NCBI GenBank assembly: GCA_903922605.1
Contig: CAIXUG010000004.1
Span: forward strand, 1-52,308
Source: an uncultured Verrucomicrobiota bacterium
GTDB lineage: Bacteria; Verrucomicrobiota; Verrucomicrobiia; Limisphaerales; UBA9464
Direction of reading: 5' to 3'
DNA length: 52,308 nt
The stretch's first letter is position 1. Every line of letters starts with the position of its first letter. The notes beneath the pieces were generated by a model, which ran no database searches, had not been told where the DNA came from, and saw nothing but the letters and a program-made list of their open reading frames with translations. Of the stretch, positions 32,753 to 41,601 are shown in pieces. A program made the translations under genes and the position numbers.

Positions 32753-35329
32753 ATGAATCGCAGTTATCTGTTGAAGCTCGCCTTTGTCGTCTTCGTTGTC
32801 TTCTGGTCAATCACCGAACTCTGGCCGCCCCAGGCGACCAATCTGGTGAAAAAGTTCGATGAACTGGCCATCAACATCGACACCAACACCTACAAGGGCA
32901 TCTACGACCGGGCCCAGGCCTTAGAGACGCAGTTCCCCACGCGCAGCTATTCGAATCTCCTCGCGGCGATCGGCACGAACGACATCCGCCGCTATTTTCC
33001 GACGAATTTCGTCAAGTTCAGCGGCGAGCGGAATCCGACGCGCGCCATCCTGAATGGCGTCCAGCGCGAGGCGGCGGGCAAGTTTAAGCTGGGTCTTGAC
33101 CTGCAGGGCGGCACGGCCTTCCTGCTGGAGATGGACACCAGCAAGCTGGGTACGAACAGCCTGGCCCGGGGCTTGGGACAGTCCTATCTGGTGGATCAGG
33201 CGGTCTCCGTCATCCGCCGCCGCGTGGATGCGTATGGCGTGGCCGAGCCGATCATCCAGCCGGCCGGTGAGAATCGCATCCTGGTGCAGCTGCCCGGCCT
33301 TTCCGAGGCGGACAAGATTGCGGCGAAGGAAGGCATCCAGAAGGCCGCCTTCCTGGAATTTCGCATGGTGGACCCCGACATGCAGGAGCACATGCAGACC
33401 GGGCTCATCCCGCCGGGCTTCGAGGTGCGGCAGGAGAAACTGCACGCCCGGGATGGCACCGAGGGTTATGCGCCGATCATTGTCCGCAAGACGCCGGAGC
33501 ATGGGCTGACCGGCAAATACGTTTCCGGAGCCCATGTGAGCCGTGACCAGCTGACCGGCCGGCCGGAAATCGCCTTCACCATGAACTCCGAGGGCGCAGA
33601 AATCTTTGCGGAGGTCACCCGCCAGAATGTCGGGCAGCGCCTGGCGATCATCCTGGATGGCGAGGTCGTTTCCGCCCCGAACATCAACGGCCCGATTCCC
33701 GGTGGCAGCGGCCAGATCACCGGTGACTTCACCGAGAAGGAGGCCTTCGATCTCGCCACCTCGTTGGAAAATCCGCTCCAGACGCCGTTGCGGATCATTG
33801 AGGAGCGCGGCGTGGACCCCTCGTTGGGCAGTGACTCCGTGCGGAGCGGCATCCGCGCCTCCATCTTTGGCACGATCGCGGTCGCCCTGTTCATGGCGAT
33901 CTACTATCTGCGTGCCGGTCTCGTCGCGAATGTGGCGCTGCTTACGAACATCATCGTGCTGCTCGGCATCATGTGCTCGCTGAACGTGACCTTCACGCTC
34001 CCGGGCATTGCGGGCATCGTGCTGACCGTCGGTATGGCGGTCGATGCGAACGTGCTGATTTACGAGCGCATCCGTGAGGAACTGGCCAAGGGCAAGTCCA
34101 TGCGGGGCGCGCTTTCGGCCGGTTATGACCGGGCCTTTGCCACCATCTTCGACTCGCACATCACGACGCTGATCTCGTCGGTGATCCTCATCGCGCTCGG
34201 CACGGGCGCGATCAAGGGCTTCGGTGTCTCGCTGACGATCGGCGTGGCCGTGAGCTTGTTTACGGCGCTCATTGTGACACGGCTGATTTTCGACTTCCTG
34301 CTGGCCCGTGGCTGGATGAAGACGCTGCCGATGCTGCACATCATCAAGTCGTCGAACCTCGACTTCATGAAGCTGGCCAAGCCGGCTTTCGCCGTTTCGT
34401 GGGCGATCATCATCATCGGCATCAGCTACGGTGTCTTTGTGCGGGGCTCGAACCTGCTGGGCATCGAGTTCTCGGGTGGCGAGAGCTACACCTATTCCTT
34501 TGTGCAGAAACCGGATGTGGACAAGGTCCGTGCGGCCGTCACCGAGCTGAAGTTCGGCGAACCGCAGGTGGGCTACCAGACCGACCCTGGCAGCGGCAAA
34601 CAGGCCCTGCGCGTCAGCGTCGGCGTGGATCTGGAGGCGCAAAAGAACGGCAAGCCGAGCACGCATGCGGAGTCGGTTGACGCCAAGCTCAAGCAGGCTT
34701 TCCCGGAGGCGAAATTCGGCCGGCTTTCGACCGAGCAGGTCGGTCCCACGGTCGGTGAGGAAATCCAGAAATCGGCCATCATCGCGTCGCTGCTGTCGCT
34801 GTTCGGCATCCTGGTCTATGTCGCCTTCCGCTATGAGTTCAGCTTCGCGGTCGGTGCCGTCATCGCAGTGATTCACGACGTGCTGATGACCATCGGCTGC
34901 TACTGCCTTACCGGGCTGTTCAGCGAGGGACGCCAGTTCAACGCCACCTTTGTGGCGGGCCTGCTGACCATCATCGGCTTCTCCATCAACGACACCATCG
35001 TGATCTTCGACCGTATCCGTGAAGACCTGAAACTGGGTGTTCCCGGCACGTTCCAGCAGCTGGTGAACAAGGCGCTGAACCAGACCCTGAGCCGTACCAT
35101 CATCACCTCCGGCACGGTGTTCCTGGCGACGATGTCGCTCTACATCTTCGGTGGCGGGCCGATCAACGACTTCGCCTTCACGTTCCTCGTCGGCATCATC
35201 ACCGGCACCTACTCGTCGATCTATATCGCGAGCGCGCTGGTGCTGTGGTGGCACAAGGGCCAGCGCCCGGCCATCGGCATGCACGTGGTCGCGAACACGA
35301 ACGCGGACGAGTCGGCGATCAGGGCCTGA
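32753..35329 (+). CDS. secDF: Protein translocase SecDF, fused SecD and SecF
   Basis: 858 residues. One N-terminal membrane helix, a periplasmic SecD P1 region with GLDLQGGTAF and IIRRRVDAYGV, then DGEVVSAPNINGPI and the helical bundle beginning ASIFGTIAVALFM; GMAVDANVLIYERIREEL is the conserved SecD motif. From about residue 540 the SecF half starts (FAVSWAIIIIGISYG, LGIEFSGGES, GFSINDTIVIFDRIREDL). Fused SecDF pulls translocating proteins across the inner membrane using the proton gradient. It forms an operon with yajC. A long antisense open frame overlapping it is an artefact of codon bias. Confidence 0.97.
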   Translation: MNRSYLLKLAFVVFVVFWSITELWPPQATNLVKKFDELAINIDTNTYKGIYDRAQALETQFPTRSYSNLLAAIGTNDIRRYFPTNFVKFSGERNPTRAILNGVQREAAGKFKLGLDLQGGTAFLLEMDTSKLGTNSLARGLGQSYLVDQAVSVIRRRVDAYGVAEPIIQPAGENRILVQLPGLSEADKIAAKEGIQKAAFLEFRMVDPDMQEHMQTGLIPPGFEVRQEKLHARDGTEGYAPIIVRKTPEHGLTGKYVSGAHVSRDQLTGRPEIAFTMNSEGAEIFAEVTRQNVGQRLAIILDGEVVSAPNINGPIPGGSGQITGDFTEKEAFDLATSLENPLQTPLRIIEERGVDPSLGSDSVRSGIRASIFGTIAVALFMAIYYLRAGLVANVALLTNIIVLLGIMCSLNVTFTLPGIAGIVLTVGMAVDANVLIYERIREELAKGKSMRGALSAGYDRAFATIFDSHITTLISSVILIALGTGAIKGFGVSLTIGVAVSLFTALIVTRLIFDFLLARGWMKTLPMLHIIKSSNLDFMKLAKPAFAVSWAIIIIGISYGVFVRGSNLLGIEFSGGESYTYSFVQKPDVDKVRAAVTELKFGEPQVGYQTDPGSGKQALRVSVGVDLEAQKNGKPSTHAESVDAKLKQAFPEAKFGRLSTEQVGPTVGEEIQKSAIIASLLSLFGILVYVAFRYEFSFAVGAVIAVIHDVLMTIGCYCLTGLFSEGRQFNATFVAGLLTIIGFSINDTIVIFDRIREDLKLGVPGTFQQLVNKALNQTLSRTIITSGTVFLATMSLYIFGGGPINDFAFTFLVGIITGTYSSIYIASALVLWWHKGQRPAIGMHVVANTNADESAIRA

Positions 35330-35343
35330 GCCGCCTGTGTGCT

Positions 35344-35373
35344 GGTGCGCCGCCGAGTTGCGGCGCACCTTTC
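35344..35373 (+). terminator. Hairpin between secDF and the following gene
   Basis: Perfect 10-bp stem ggtgcgccgc / gcggcgcacc (35344-35353, 35360-35369) with a six-base loop, then TTTC. It starts 15 bp after secDF and ends 8 bp before the next ATG. It fits a terminator for yajC-secDF but would also cover the ribosome-binding region of the downstream gene. Confidence 0.6.
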
Positions 35374-35377
35374 GCCC

Positions 35378-36220
35378 ATGAGCGATCAGCCCACGGCGCC
35401 AGCCCGCCCCGAACAGGGCGACGGAGCGGATGCGATTTTCTCGCACCTGTTCCGGGGTGAGCGCTTTCGCTTCGAATTCGGCATGCGCCGCGGCGATGCC
35501 CGCTGGTTCCGCCTCGCTTCGCCGGATGATCCTGTGATGGCCGCCCGCCGCCATTGGCTGACAGTTGCAGAAGCAGATACGATCATCTGGCAGCCTGATG
35601 CTGGATCGCTGCTCCATGAAACGCTGGATCTAGCCGGATTGAAAACAAGAGGTGGGCGTTCTGGGATGGCCGATCTGGCAGCGCGATGGGAGCCCGACTT
35701 CCTCCTGCTCAAGCCCGATGCAGCCGGGGATTTCCGGCTGGTGGGCGGCGCAGTTTGCTTTCCGTCGTCGTGGAGTCCGGCTGAGAAACTGGGCCGGACG
35801 ATCGACGAGATTCACGCCCCGGTGCCGACGGTCAATGCCGAGCTGGGGCCGCGTATCCGCACCTTTCTCTCGCGGCTGCCGGCCGGTGCCGTGTTCGAGC
35901 GGGAGAACTGGGGGCTTGCCGCCGTGCCGGAGCTGAACATGCATCCGCATCGTGGCCTGCCACGGCTCACAGCCGATACTCCGCTGGAGCAGGTCTCGCT
36001 GCGCTTGGAAGAGCAGGCTTTCAGCGCCCTGCCGGATTCGGGTGGCGTGCTGTTCCTGATCCGGCTCACGATTCATCCGCTGGCCGGGGTTCTGGCCGAC
36101 CCGGAGACGCGGGCTGATTTTGCCCGTCAGCTGGCAACGATGCCGGAGGAGATTGCGAATTATAAGGGCCTCGCCGCTGCCCGGCCGAACCTGCTTCGGC
36201 AGATCGGGGCGCTGACATGA
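35378..36220 (+). CDS. Heme-dependent oxidative N-demethylase-like protein (DUF3445)
   Basis: 280 residues from the ATG at 35378; an earlier start at 35339 would run through the hairpin. The pattern FRFEFGMRRGDARWFRLASPDD at the N-terminus, a short WEPDFLLLKPDA segment, AVCFPSSWSPAEKLGRTIDEIHAPVP and the downstream FERENWGLAAVPELNMHPHR are characteristic of the DUF3445 family, whose founding member demethylates dimethylamine using a heme and an iron-sulfur/flavin partner. No signal peptide; cytoplasmic. The oxidised substrate is unknown and no partner reductase lies next to it. It is 48 bp from the secDF stop but separated by the hairpin. Confidence 0.8.
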   Translation: MSDQPTAPARPEQGDGADAIFSHLFRGERFRFEFGMRRGDARWFRLASPDDPVMAARRHWLTVAEADTIIWQPDAGSLLHETLDLAGLKTRGGRSGMADLAARWEPDFLLLKPDAAGDFRLVGGAVCFPSSWSPAEKLGRTIDEIHAPVPTVNAELGPRIRTFLSRLPAGAVFERENWGLAAVPELNMHPHRGLPRLTADTPLEQVSLRLEEQAFSALPDSGGVLFLIRLTIHPLAGVLADPETRADFARQLATMPEEIANYKGLAAARPNLLRQIGALT

Positions 36221-36287
36221 ACCCCCCACTCTGGCCTTGCTGTGCCGCACCGGAGCCGCTGTCCTAGCGCAAACCTGATCCACAGCT

Positions 36288-37487
36288 ATGAATGAGACCA
36301 TCTCCCGTCGTGAAGCGCTCCTGGGCCTGGCCGCCCTGGCAGCGGTGCCGCTGGCCGGGTGTGCTGGCTACCGCACCGAGATCACGGGCAGCCTCGTCAA
36401 CGATTACCACGCGACCGCCTACAATGACACTTTGCGCATGAACCTTGACCGGATTCCATTTGGCACCCTGTCGGACGGCTCGCCCGTCGGCCTTTTCGTC
36501 CTGAAAAACCAGCGGGGAACGACGCTGAAAGTCACCAATTACGGGCTCATCATCACCGAACTGCACACCGCCGACCGCAATGGCCAGTTCGGCAACGTGG
36601 TGCTGGGCTTCGACAACCTGCCGCGCTACTTGGCGGGACATCCGTTTTTCGGCGCCATCGCGGGCCGGGTGGCCAACCGCATTGCCCTTGGCCGCTTCAC
36701 CCTCGATGGGAAGAGCTACCAGCTGGCGATCAACAACGGCCCCAACCATCTGCACGGCGGCACCGTCGGGTTCGACAAGAAGCTCTGGCGGGCGGTGGGC
36801 GGCGAGATCAAACCCGAGTTCGCCACCATGCTCTTCGCCTACGAAAGCCCGGATGGGGAGGAGAACTACCCCGGCAAGCTGAGCGTGGAGGTGGAATACA
36901 CCCTCACCCAGAATGACGAGGTGCGGATCACCTATCGCGCCACGACGGACAAGGCGACGCCGGTCAATCTGACCAACCACAGCTACTTCAATCTGGCCGG
37001 CCACGGTGACATCAAGGGCCACGAGCTGCAGATCTTCGCCGACCGTTATACGCCGACGGACGGAGGACTGATCCCGACCGGCGAGCTGGCCAAGGTGGCT
37101 GGCACGGCGATGGATTTCACCTCGCCGCACGCGATTGGCGAGCGCATCGAGCAGACTGGCCTCAAGCCCACGGGCTACGATCACAATTTTGTGCTCAATA
37201 GCGGCGGCAAGTCCCTGGCCCTGGCGGCCAGGGTGGTCGAGCCGACCAGCGGTCGTATCCTGGAGGTGCTCACCGACCAGCCCGGCGTGCAGCTTTACAC
37301 GGCCAACAATTTCGGGCCGGACGGCATCGAATGCACCGGGGGCGTGCGCTTCCCCCGCCACGGGGCTCTCTGCCTCGAAACGCAAAACTTTCCGGACGCG
37401 ATCAACCATCCCGACTTCCCGAACGCGGTCTTGCGTCATGGCGAAACCTACCGGCACACGACGGTCTTGCGATTCAGCGCGCACTGA
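36288..37487 (+). CDS. galM: Galactose mutarotase (aldose 1-epimerase), lipoprotein form
   Basis: 399 residues. The N-terminus (SRREALLGLAALAAVPLAGC) has a twin-Arg-like start and a lipobox LAGC, so the protein is probably exported as a lipoprotein, unlike cytosolic GalM. The epimerase domain shows VTNYGLIITEL, AGRVANRIALG, NNGPNHLHGG, NHSYFNLAG with the catalytic His near 230, and LETQNFPDAINH with the catalytic Glu near 363. It interconverts alpha and beta anomers of galactose or glucose; periplasmic sugar processing is inferred. An inverted repeat of 'cgtaaat' units follows the stop codon and separates it from convergent trpS. Confidence 0.93.
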   Translation: MNETISRREALLGLAALAAVPLAGCAGYRTEITGSLVNDYHATAYNDTLRMNLDRIPFGTLSDGSPVGLFVLKNQRGTTLKVTNYGLIITELHTADRNGQFGNVVLGFDNLPRYLAGHPFFGAIAGRVANRIALGRFTLDGKSYQLAINNGPNHLHGGTVGFDKKLWRAVGGEIKPEFATMLFAYESPDGEENYPGKLSVEVEYTLTQNDEVRITYRATTDKATPVNLTNHSYFNLAGHGDIKGHELQIFADRYTPTDGGLIPTGELAKVAGTAMDFTSPHAIGERIEQTGLKPTGYDHNFVLNSGGKSLALAARVVEPTSGRILEVLTDQPGVQLYTANNFGPDGIECTGGVRFPRHGALCLETQNFPDAINHPDFPNAVLRHGETYRHTTVLRFSAH

Positions 37488-37500
37488 GCGCGACGCAGGA

Positions 37501-37583
37501 ATTTACGATATACGATTTACGAACTGAAGCGGCAGTCGATGCGCCTTAAAATTCGTAAATCGTAAATCCGAAATCGTAAATCG
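37501..37583. repeat. AT-rich inverted/tandem repeat of cgtaaat units
   Basis: In the 100-bp space between the convergent galM and trpS genes, atacgatttacgaa (37510-37523) pairs with ttcgtaaatcgtaa around 37552-37565, and further cgtaaat units follow (37574-37580). The base composition differs sharply from the high-GC surroundings. It may act as a bidirectional terminator or be a member of a dispersed palindromic family. Confidence 0.6.
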
Positions 37584-37587
37584 CCAC

Positions 37588-38568
37588 TCAGTCCAAGCCG
37601 CACGCGACCTTGGCCCGGGCGAGCGTCTTCTGGGCGATGGTGCGGGCGCGGACGGCACCCTCGTTGAGCACTTGGTTCACGTAGTCGAGATTCGCGGCCA
37701 GCTCGGCGCGACGGGCGCGGGCGGGGGCGAAGTAGGCCCAGTAGTGCTCGAACAGCGCCTTCTTCAGGTCGCCGTAACCGAGGCCGCCGGCCCGGAGCCG
37801 GTTTTCGTAATCGGCCGCCACCTCGGCCGGTGCGACGAGCTTGAGAAGCTGGATCGCGAGGTTCTTGTCCGCATCGGGCTTGGGCTCGGCGGGTGTGCGT
37901 GAGTCCATCACGATGCCCATGATCTTCTTCCGCGTGGCCTTCTCCTCGCCGAACAGCTCAATCGTGTTGCCGTAGCTCTTGCTCATCTTCTGCCCGTCAA
38001 GGCCGGGCACGATGGCGACGGATTCCTGGATGCGCGGCTCGGGGATGACGAAGGTGTCGCCGAAGACGTGGTTGAACTTGATCGCGATGTCGCGCGTGAC
38101 TTCGAGGTGCTGCTTCTGGTCTTTGCCGACGGGCACGATGTTCGTGTCGTAGAGCAGGATGTCGGCGGCCATGAGCACGGGGTAGGCGAAGATCCCGTGG
38201 TTCACCGCGCCGGCATCGCCGTCGGCGAGTTTGGCCACCTTGTCCTTGTAGCTGTGGCAGCGTTCGAGGAGTCCCATCGGGGTGAGCGTCGTGAGCATCC
38301 AGGCCAGTTCCGTGTGCTCCGGCGTGTCGGACTGCTTCCAAAAGACGCAGCGCTTCGGGTCCAGGCCGCACGCGAGAAAATCGAGCGCGACGTCCAGGGT
38401 GTATTGCCGGCGCAGTTTGGGGTCGGTGAGCGACGTCATCGAATGGTAGTTCGCGATGAAGTAGAACGCCTCGCCCTCGTTCTGGAGCCGGATGGCGGGA
38501 AGCATCGCGCCGAAGTAGTTGCCCAGATGCAGCGCGCCGCTCGGCTGGATGCCGGTGAGAATTCGCAT
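37588..38568 (-). CDS. trpS: Tryptophanyl-tRNA synthetase
   Basis: 326 residues, normal length, ATG at 38568. Class I motifs HLGN (14-17) and KMSKS (about 195, QKMSKSYGN) are intact. Tryptophan-site segments MRILTGIQPSGALHLGNYFG, AYPVLMAADILLY and VPVGKDQKQHLE are conserved. It charges tRNA-Trp. It lies downstream of a family-9 glycosyltransferase on the same strand (68 bp apart). Confidence 0.98.
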   Translation of the reverse strand: MRILTGIQPSGALHLGNYFGAMLPAIRLQNEGEAFYFIANYHSMTSLTDPKLRRQYTLDVALDFLACGLDPKRCVFWKQSDTPEHTELAWMLTTLTPMGLLERCHSYKDKVAKLADGDAGAVNHGIFAYPVLMAADILLYDTNIVPVGKDQKQHLEVTRDIAIKFNHVFGDTFVIPEPRIQESVAIVPGLDGQKMSKSYGNTIELFGEEKATRKKIMGIVMDSRTPAEPKPDADKNLAIQLLKLVAPAEVAADYENRLRAGGLGYGDLKKALFEHYWAYFAPARARRAELAANLDYVNQVLNEGAVRARTIAQKTLARAKVACGLD

Positions 38569-38636
38569 GGGCCGAGCGTAAGACGGAGAAGACCCGGGCG
38601 CGAAGGGCGAAGTGATCCCGGTTTGGTCCGCTCGGC

Positions 38637-39557
38637 TCAGTGGTCCGCGAGCCAGGATGAGACGCGGGCGCCAACCTCCGTTACGGGAAGGCTGGCCAAA
38701 TCACCGCCCGGCGCATTCAGCAGCTCAAAGCGTTCACTGCGCGGCCGCCATACGGTCGCGTTGCTCGGCCCCCAGAGAACGAGTCCCGGCAGGCCCAAAG
38801 CGGCGGCCAGGTGCGAGATGCCGGAATCGTGCCCGAGGAAGGCGGTGCAGCCGCGCAGACGCAAGGCCAGTTCGGGGAGGGGCAGGGAACGGGCGATGCT
38901 CACCCGAGACGGCGGCAGCGCCGCCGCGAGCCGTTGCAGCCGGTCGCCTTCGGCCTCGCCGCCCACGAGCAGGAAGCTGTGATCGGTGGTGGCGGCGAGC
39001 CGTTGCAGCAGCGCGGCCCAGTTGGCTTCCGGCCAATTCTTCCGTTCACCACCGGAGCCGGGATGCAGCGCGAGCGTTCGTGTTGCAGTGGAAGCCGGAG
39101 CGGGCAGTTCGATGCGCGGTTGCGGATCGGCGTCGAAAATGGCGAGTCGTTCGAGGGGTTGCAGCAGTTGCTCCGTGGCATGAAGCGGTTGCGATTCATT
39201 CGGCCGGTGCGGCCCCTGGATCACCTGCGCCTTGGTCACCTTCGCGAGGTTGTTGCGGAAGAGTTCATCCGGGTCGAAGAGGTAGCTGAAGATGACGTGG
39301 AATCCGGAGAAGTAACTGGCGAGTTCGGGATTCAGCTCACCCTTTCGGGCAAAGAAGCCGGCGAGTGGCCGTGCCTCGACGGGCTTCACCGCTTCGACGA
39401 GCCCGCCCGTGCTCGCGAGACAGGCGATGTGCGGATAGCCGAGCACGTCCAGGCTCACACCGGGAAACTGGCGCTTCAACGCAGCAAAAGCGGGCAACGT
39501 CAGGATGAAGTCCCCGATGGCCCCGCCGCGAATGATGAGGATGCGTCCCGTGCTCAT
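38637..39557 (-). CDS. Family 9 glycosyltransferase (heptosyltransferase-like)
   Basis: 306 residues starting MSTGRILIIRGGAIGDFILT at 39557; an in-frame upstream start would add 41 residues of unlikely sequence. GT-B fold of the ADP-heptose:LPS heptosyltransferase type: IRGGAIGDFILTLPAF, HPGSGGERKNWPEANWAAL, HDSGISHLAAALGLPGLVLWGPSN. GT9 enzymes add heptose or related sugars to the inner core of lipopolysaccharide. Acceptor is not predictable. This implies an outer membrane with modified glycolipid. Confidence 0.88.
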   Translation of the reverse strand: MSTGRILIIRGGAIGDFILTLPAFAALKRQFPGVSLDVLGYPHIACLASTGGLVEAVKPVEARPLAGFFARKGELNPELASYFSGFHVIFSYLFDPDELFRNNLAKVTKAQVIQGPHRPNESQPLHATEQLLQPLERLAIFDADPQPRIELPAPASTATRTLALHPGSGGERKNWPEANWAALLQRLAATTDHSFLLVGGEAEGDRLQRLAAALPPSRVSIARSLPLPELALRLRGCTAFLGHDSGISHLAAALGLPGLVLWGPSNATVWRPRSERFELLNAPGGDLASLPVTEVGARVSSWLADH

Positions 39558-39735
39558 GACCGATGGATCACGGGCGAGAGGCTGGCAAGAAAGCGGCCGA
39601 AACCAGAGCGGTTTTTGCCATCCGACACCGCAGTGAGCGACATTGGCCAGTTTTCCTCGGCCCGAAATGCTCCGCTCCAATCGCGGATGGCTTGCGGGTG
39701 CTCCCTCCCAGCCTCACGCTGGACCCACAGCCGCC

Positions 39736-40338
39736 ATGAAGTTTCTCCACATCGTTTTCCAGGCCCGGAGCGGTGGGCTGCTTCTCTCCCTCGTTGCCGT
39801 GCTCCTCCTGACCGGCTGCCTGACTCCCAAACTCTGGAAGACCAACGACTTTTCCCAATCGGCCTATCCGGCGGCGCCGGCCAACTTGGAAGTGTTCAAG
39901 GAGCCCTCCTATGGCCGGTTGCTGGTCCGTTATCACGAATACTCCGAGAAGAAGAATGCGGTGACGGAACGGGCGTACTGGCTGACCGAAAACCGCGCGA
40001 CCATTGAGGCCGGGAAAAAGCCCAAGTTCGTCGAAATCGGAAATCTGAAGGGGTTGGCACCGCTTCCGGCCTGCGTGGATACGGCGGAATGCACCGTTCG
40101 CGCCACGGCGGCGCTCGCTGCCTATGTGCCATCGAAGAATGGCCGGTCCTTTCTCGTGTGCCAGCCGGGATTCCAGGACGGCCCCTTCAGCCTCCCCGCC
40201 TATGACGAACGCCGCGGAACCACGACCAAGGTCCTGCTGACGCCGCTGGCAGTGATTGGCGATACCGTGATCGTGGGGAGCGTGGTGGGCATTCTCTTCG
40301 CCTATCTGTACGCCCAGGGCGGCGGCGGCACGCTCTGA
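39736..40338 (+). CDS. Putative lipoprotein of unknown function
   Basis: 200 residues from the ATG at 39736. The signal peptide ends LLLTGC, a good lipobox. The remainder begins LTPKLWKTNDFSQSAYPAAP, contains several strands and ends with one hydrophobic segment (VIGDTVIVGSVVGILFAYLY, about 175-194) and a short Gly-rich tail. I recognise no family. The closing hydrophobic segment is unusual for a soluble lipoprotein and suggests a second membrane contact. Confidence 0.78.
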   Translation: MKFLHIVFQARSGGLLLSLVAVLLLTGCLTPKLWKTNDFSQSAYPAAPANLEVFKEPSYGRLLVRYHEYSEKKNAVTERAYWLTENRATIEAGKKPKFVEIGNLKGLAPLPACVDTAECTVRATAALAAYVPSKNGRSFLVCQPGFQDGPFSLPAYDERRGTTTKVLLTPLAVIGDTVIVGSVVGILFAYLYAQGGGGTL

Positions 40339-40399
40339 TCCGTTAAGCTCTCTTTCTCAGCCCGGGCCAACGGCCTTGGGCCGGAGCAGCACCTTTTGA

Positions 40400-40666
40400 T
40401 CAATCATCCAAGGGCATCCACCAATTAAGGTACGTTCCTAAAAATCTCGTCAGCGGTCCGGCCGGCAAACTGGCGAGTGGTTCATAAGCGGTTTGAACCC
40501 AAGCTGGCGAGGCACTCCATCCCCCGGCTCTCTTGGCACCACAAAGTTTCAGGACCGGACCGAAGCTCAATGTGTAAACGCACAACCCGACGATCAGCCA
40601 TCCCAACGGGGTCAAAACCCGGTTGAACCCTGCGGCGGCCGTTTCCTTGGAGCAGGGAAGGTTCAT
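40400..40666 (-). CDS. Small membrane protein, paralogue of the upstream 74-residue protein
   Basis: 88 residues, ATG at 40666. One hydrophobic segment (about 18-42; GWLIVGLCVYTLSFGPVLKL) followed by an amphipathic region ending LPAGPLTRFLGTYLNWW. The pattern VY..S.GPV...L then Y.PL..LPA..L......Y..WW is shared with the neighbouring 74-residue protein (40683-40907), so the two are tandem paralogues. The start lies 17 bp downstream of its neighbour's stop. No known family recognised. Confidence 0.65.
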   Translation of the reverse strand: MNLPCSKETAAAGFNRVLTPLGWLIVGLCVYTLSFGPVLKLCGAKRAGGWSASPAWVQTAYEPLASLPAGPLTRFLGTYLNWWMPLDD

Positions 40667-40682
40667 TCCGGCGAGGCCACAA

Positions 40683-40907
40683 TTATCTATGGCTTTTTAG
40701 GTTCAGCCACCATTCGACGTAAGCGTCCAGACCCTTTAACAATGGCGCAGGCAGTTGCCCGAGAGGGTAATAAACCTTCCTGACCAAGGTGTAGTGTTTA
40801 CCTAGGCTGGTGGTGGCTTCGGGATCCAAGAACCACATTACCGGGCCGATGCTGAACACATAGATGCCGAGGGCAATAGCAAGGACCGCAAACGTGCGCG
40901 CTTTCAC
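40683..40907 (-). CDS. Small membrane protein, paralogue of the next gene
   Basis: 74 residues from GTG at 40907, overlapping the stop of the 201-residue gene by four bases (GTGA), which argues strongly for expression from the same mRNA. One N-terminal membrane segment (AVLAIALGIYVFSIGPVMWF) and a C-terminal amphipathic part (YYPLGQLPAPLLKGLDAYVEWW). Shares the GPV, LPA and WW pattern with the 88-residue neighbour. Function unknown. Confidence 0.7.
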   Translation of the reverse strand: MKARTFAVLAIALGIYVFSIGPVMWFLDPEATTSLGKHYTLVRKVYYPLGQLPAPLLKGLDAYVEWWLNLKSHR

Positions 40908-41509
40908 AGCCGGTGCGATGGCTTTTTGCGCCGAGAGGCTGGGCGCGATGCTTTTGGTTGCGTCCGCTTTGCGGCTATTGTTGCCGTCATGGCGGAGGCG
41001 GTGAGATATCCGCCGTCGAAACAGATTCGAGTGACGTCCTCGTAGCGCAGGCGACGCGGCCCGGTGAATTGTCCATAGTAGTCCGTATCTTCCATGGTGA
41101 AGGTGCGTTCCGACAGCCGGACGAGCGGCCCGACGTAGCTCGTCGGACGGTCACGCTCCTCCCGATCCGCCGACAGACATGGGTATATCAAGGAAACCGA
41201 AGCCAAGACCTCCCGGATGGAACCGAGGGAGATATTCCGAGGCTTGACCGGCCGGACCTTCAGAGTCTTCAAGGCGCGAAAACGCCAGTAGCGCGGGTCG
41301 TCGAAGAAGCAATAGTACCGGATATCGCTTTGCCGGATGACATCATACCCATTGAGGCAGAAGGGTTCCGATTCGAAGGAGTGGAGTAGGAGCACCTCGG
41401 TGCTCGAATCCACGACAAATCCAAAAATATCCTCCATGCCCGCCCGACGCTTAATCTGAACGAGGTGCCGGCCGAGCTTTTTCAGGTCACGTTGAAAAGG
41501 GGTGGCCAT
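40904..41509 (-). CDS. Hypothetical protein, first gene of a three-gene cluster
   Basis: 201 residues, ATG at 41509 (a TTG three codons earlier is possible). Cytoplasmic, no membrane segment. It begins with a basic helix and a beta-rich body (EDIFGFVVDSSTEVLLLHSF, LNGYDVIRQSDIRYYCFFDD) and a mid part with RLRYEDVTRICFDGGYL, and ends in a strongly basic tail (KASRPASRRKKPSHRL). No family recognised. The pattern of alternating strands and a long basic C-terminus suggests nucleic acid or membrane contact, but that is speculation. Overlaps the following GTG by four bases. Confidence 0.72.
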   Translation of the reverse strand: MATPFQRDLKKLGRHLVQIKRRAGMEDIFGFVVDSSTEVLLLHSFESEPFCLNGYDVIRQSDIRYYCFFDDPRYWRFRALKTLKVRPVKPRNISLGSIREVLASVSLIYPCLSADREERDRPTSYVGPLVRLSERTFTMEDTDYYGQFTGPRRLRYEDVTRICFDGGYLTASAMTATIAAKRTQPKASRPASRRKKPSHRL

Positions 41510-41601
41510 GCGGCCCAATCCTTGGCATCCGAATCGTCCGGAGCAACCGGCTTTGCAAGGTTGAACATTCCGTTGGCCAAGCGGTCGAATCCGGCCACAT
41601 T

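Noticed and set aside
32921-35617. 898-codon open frame antisense to secDF
   Set aside because: Biased composition (Arg, Asp, His, Gln) and no start context; secDF is clearly real.
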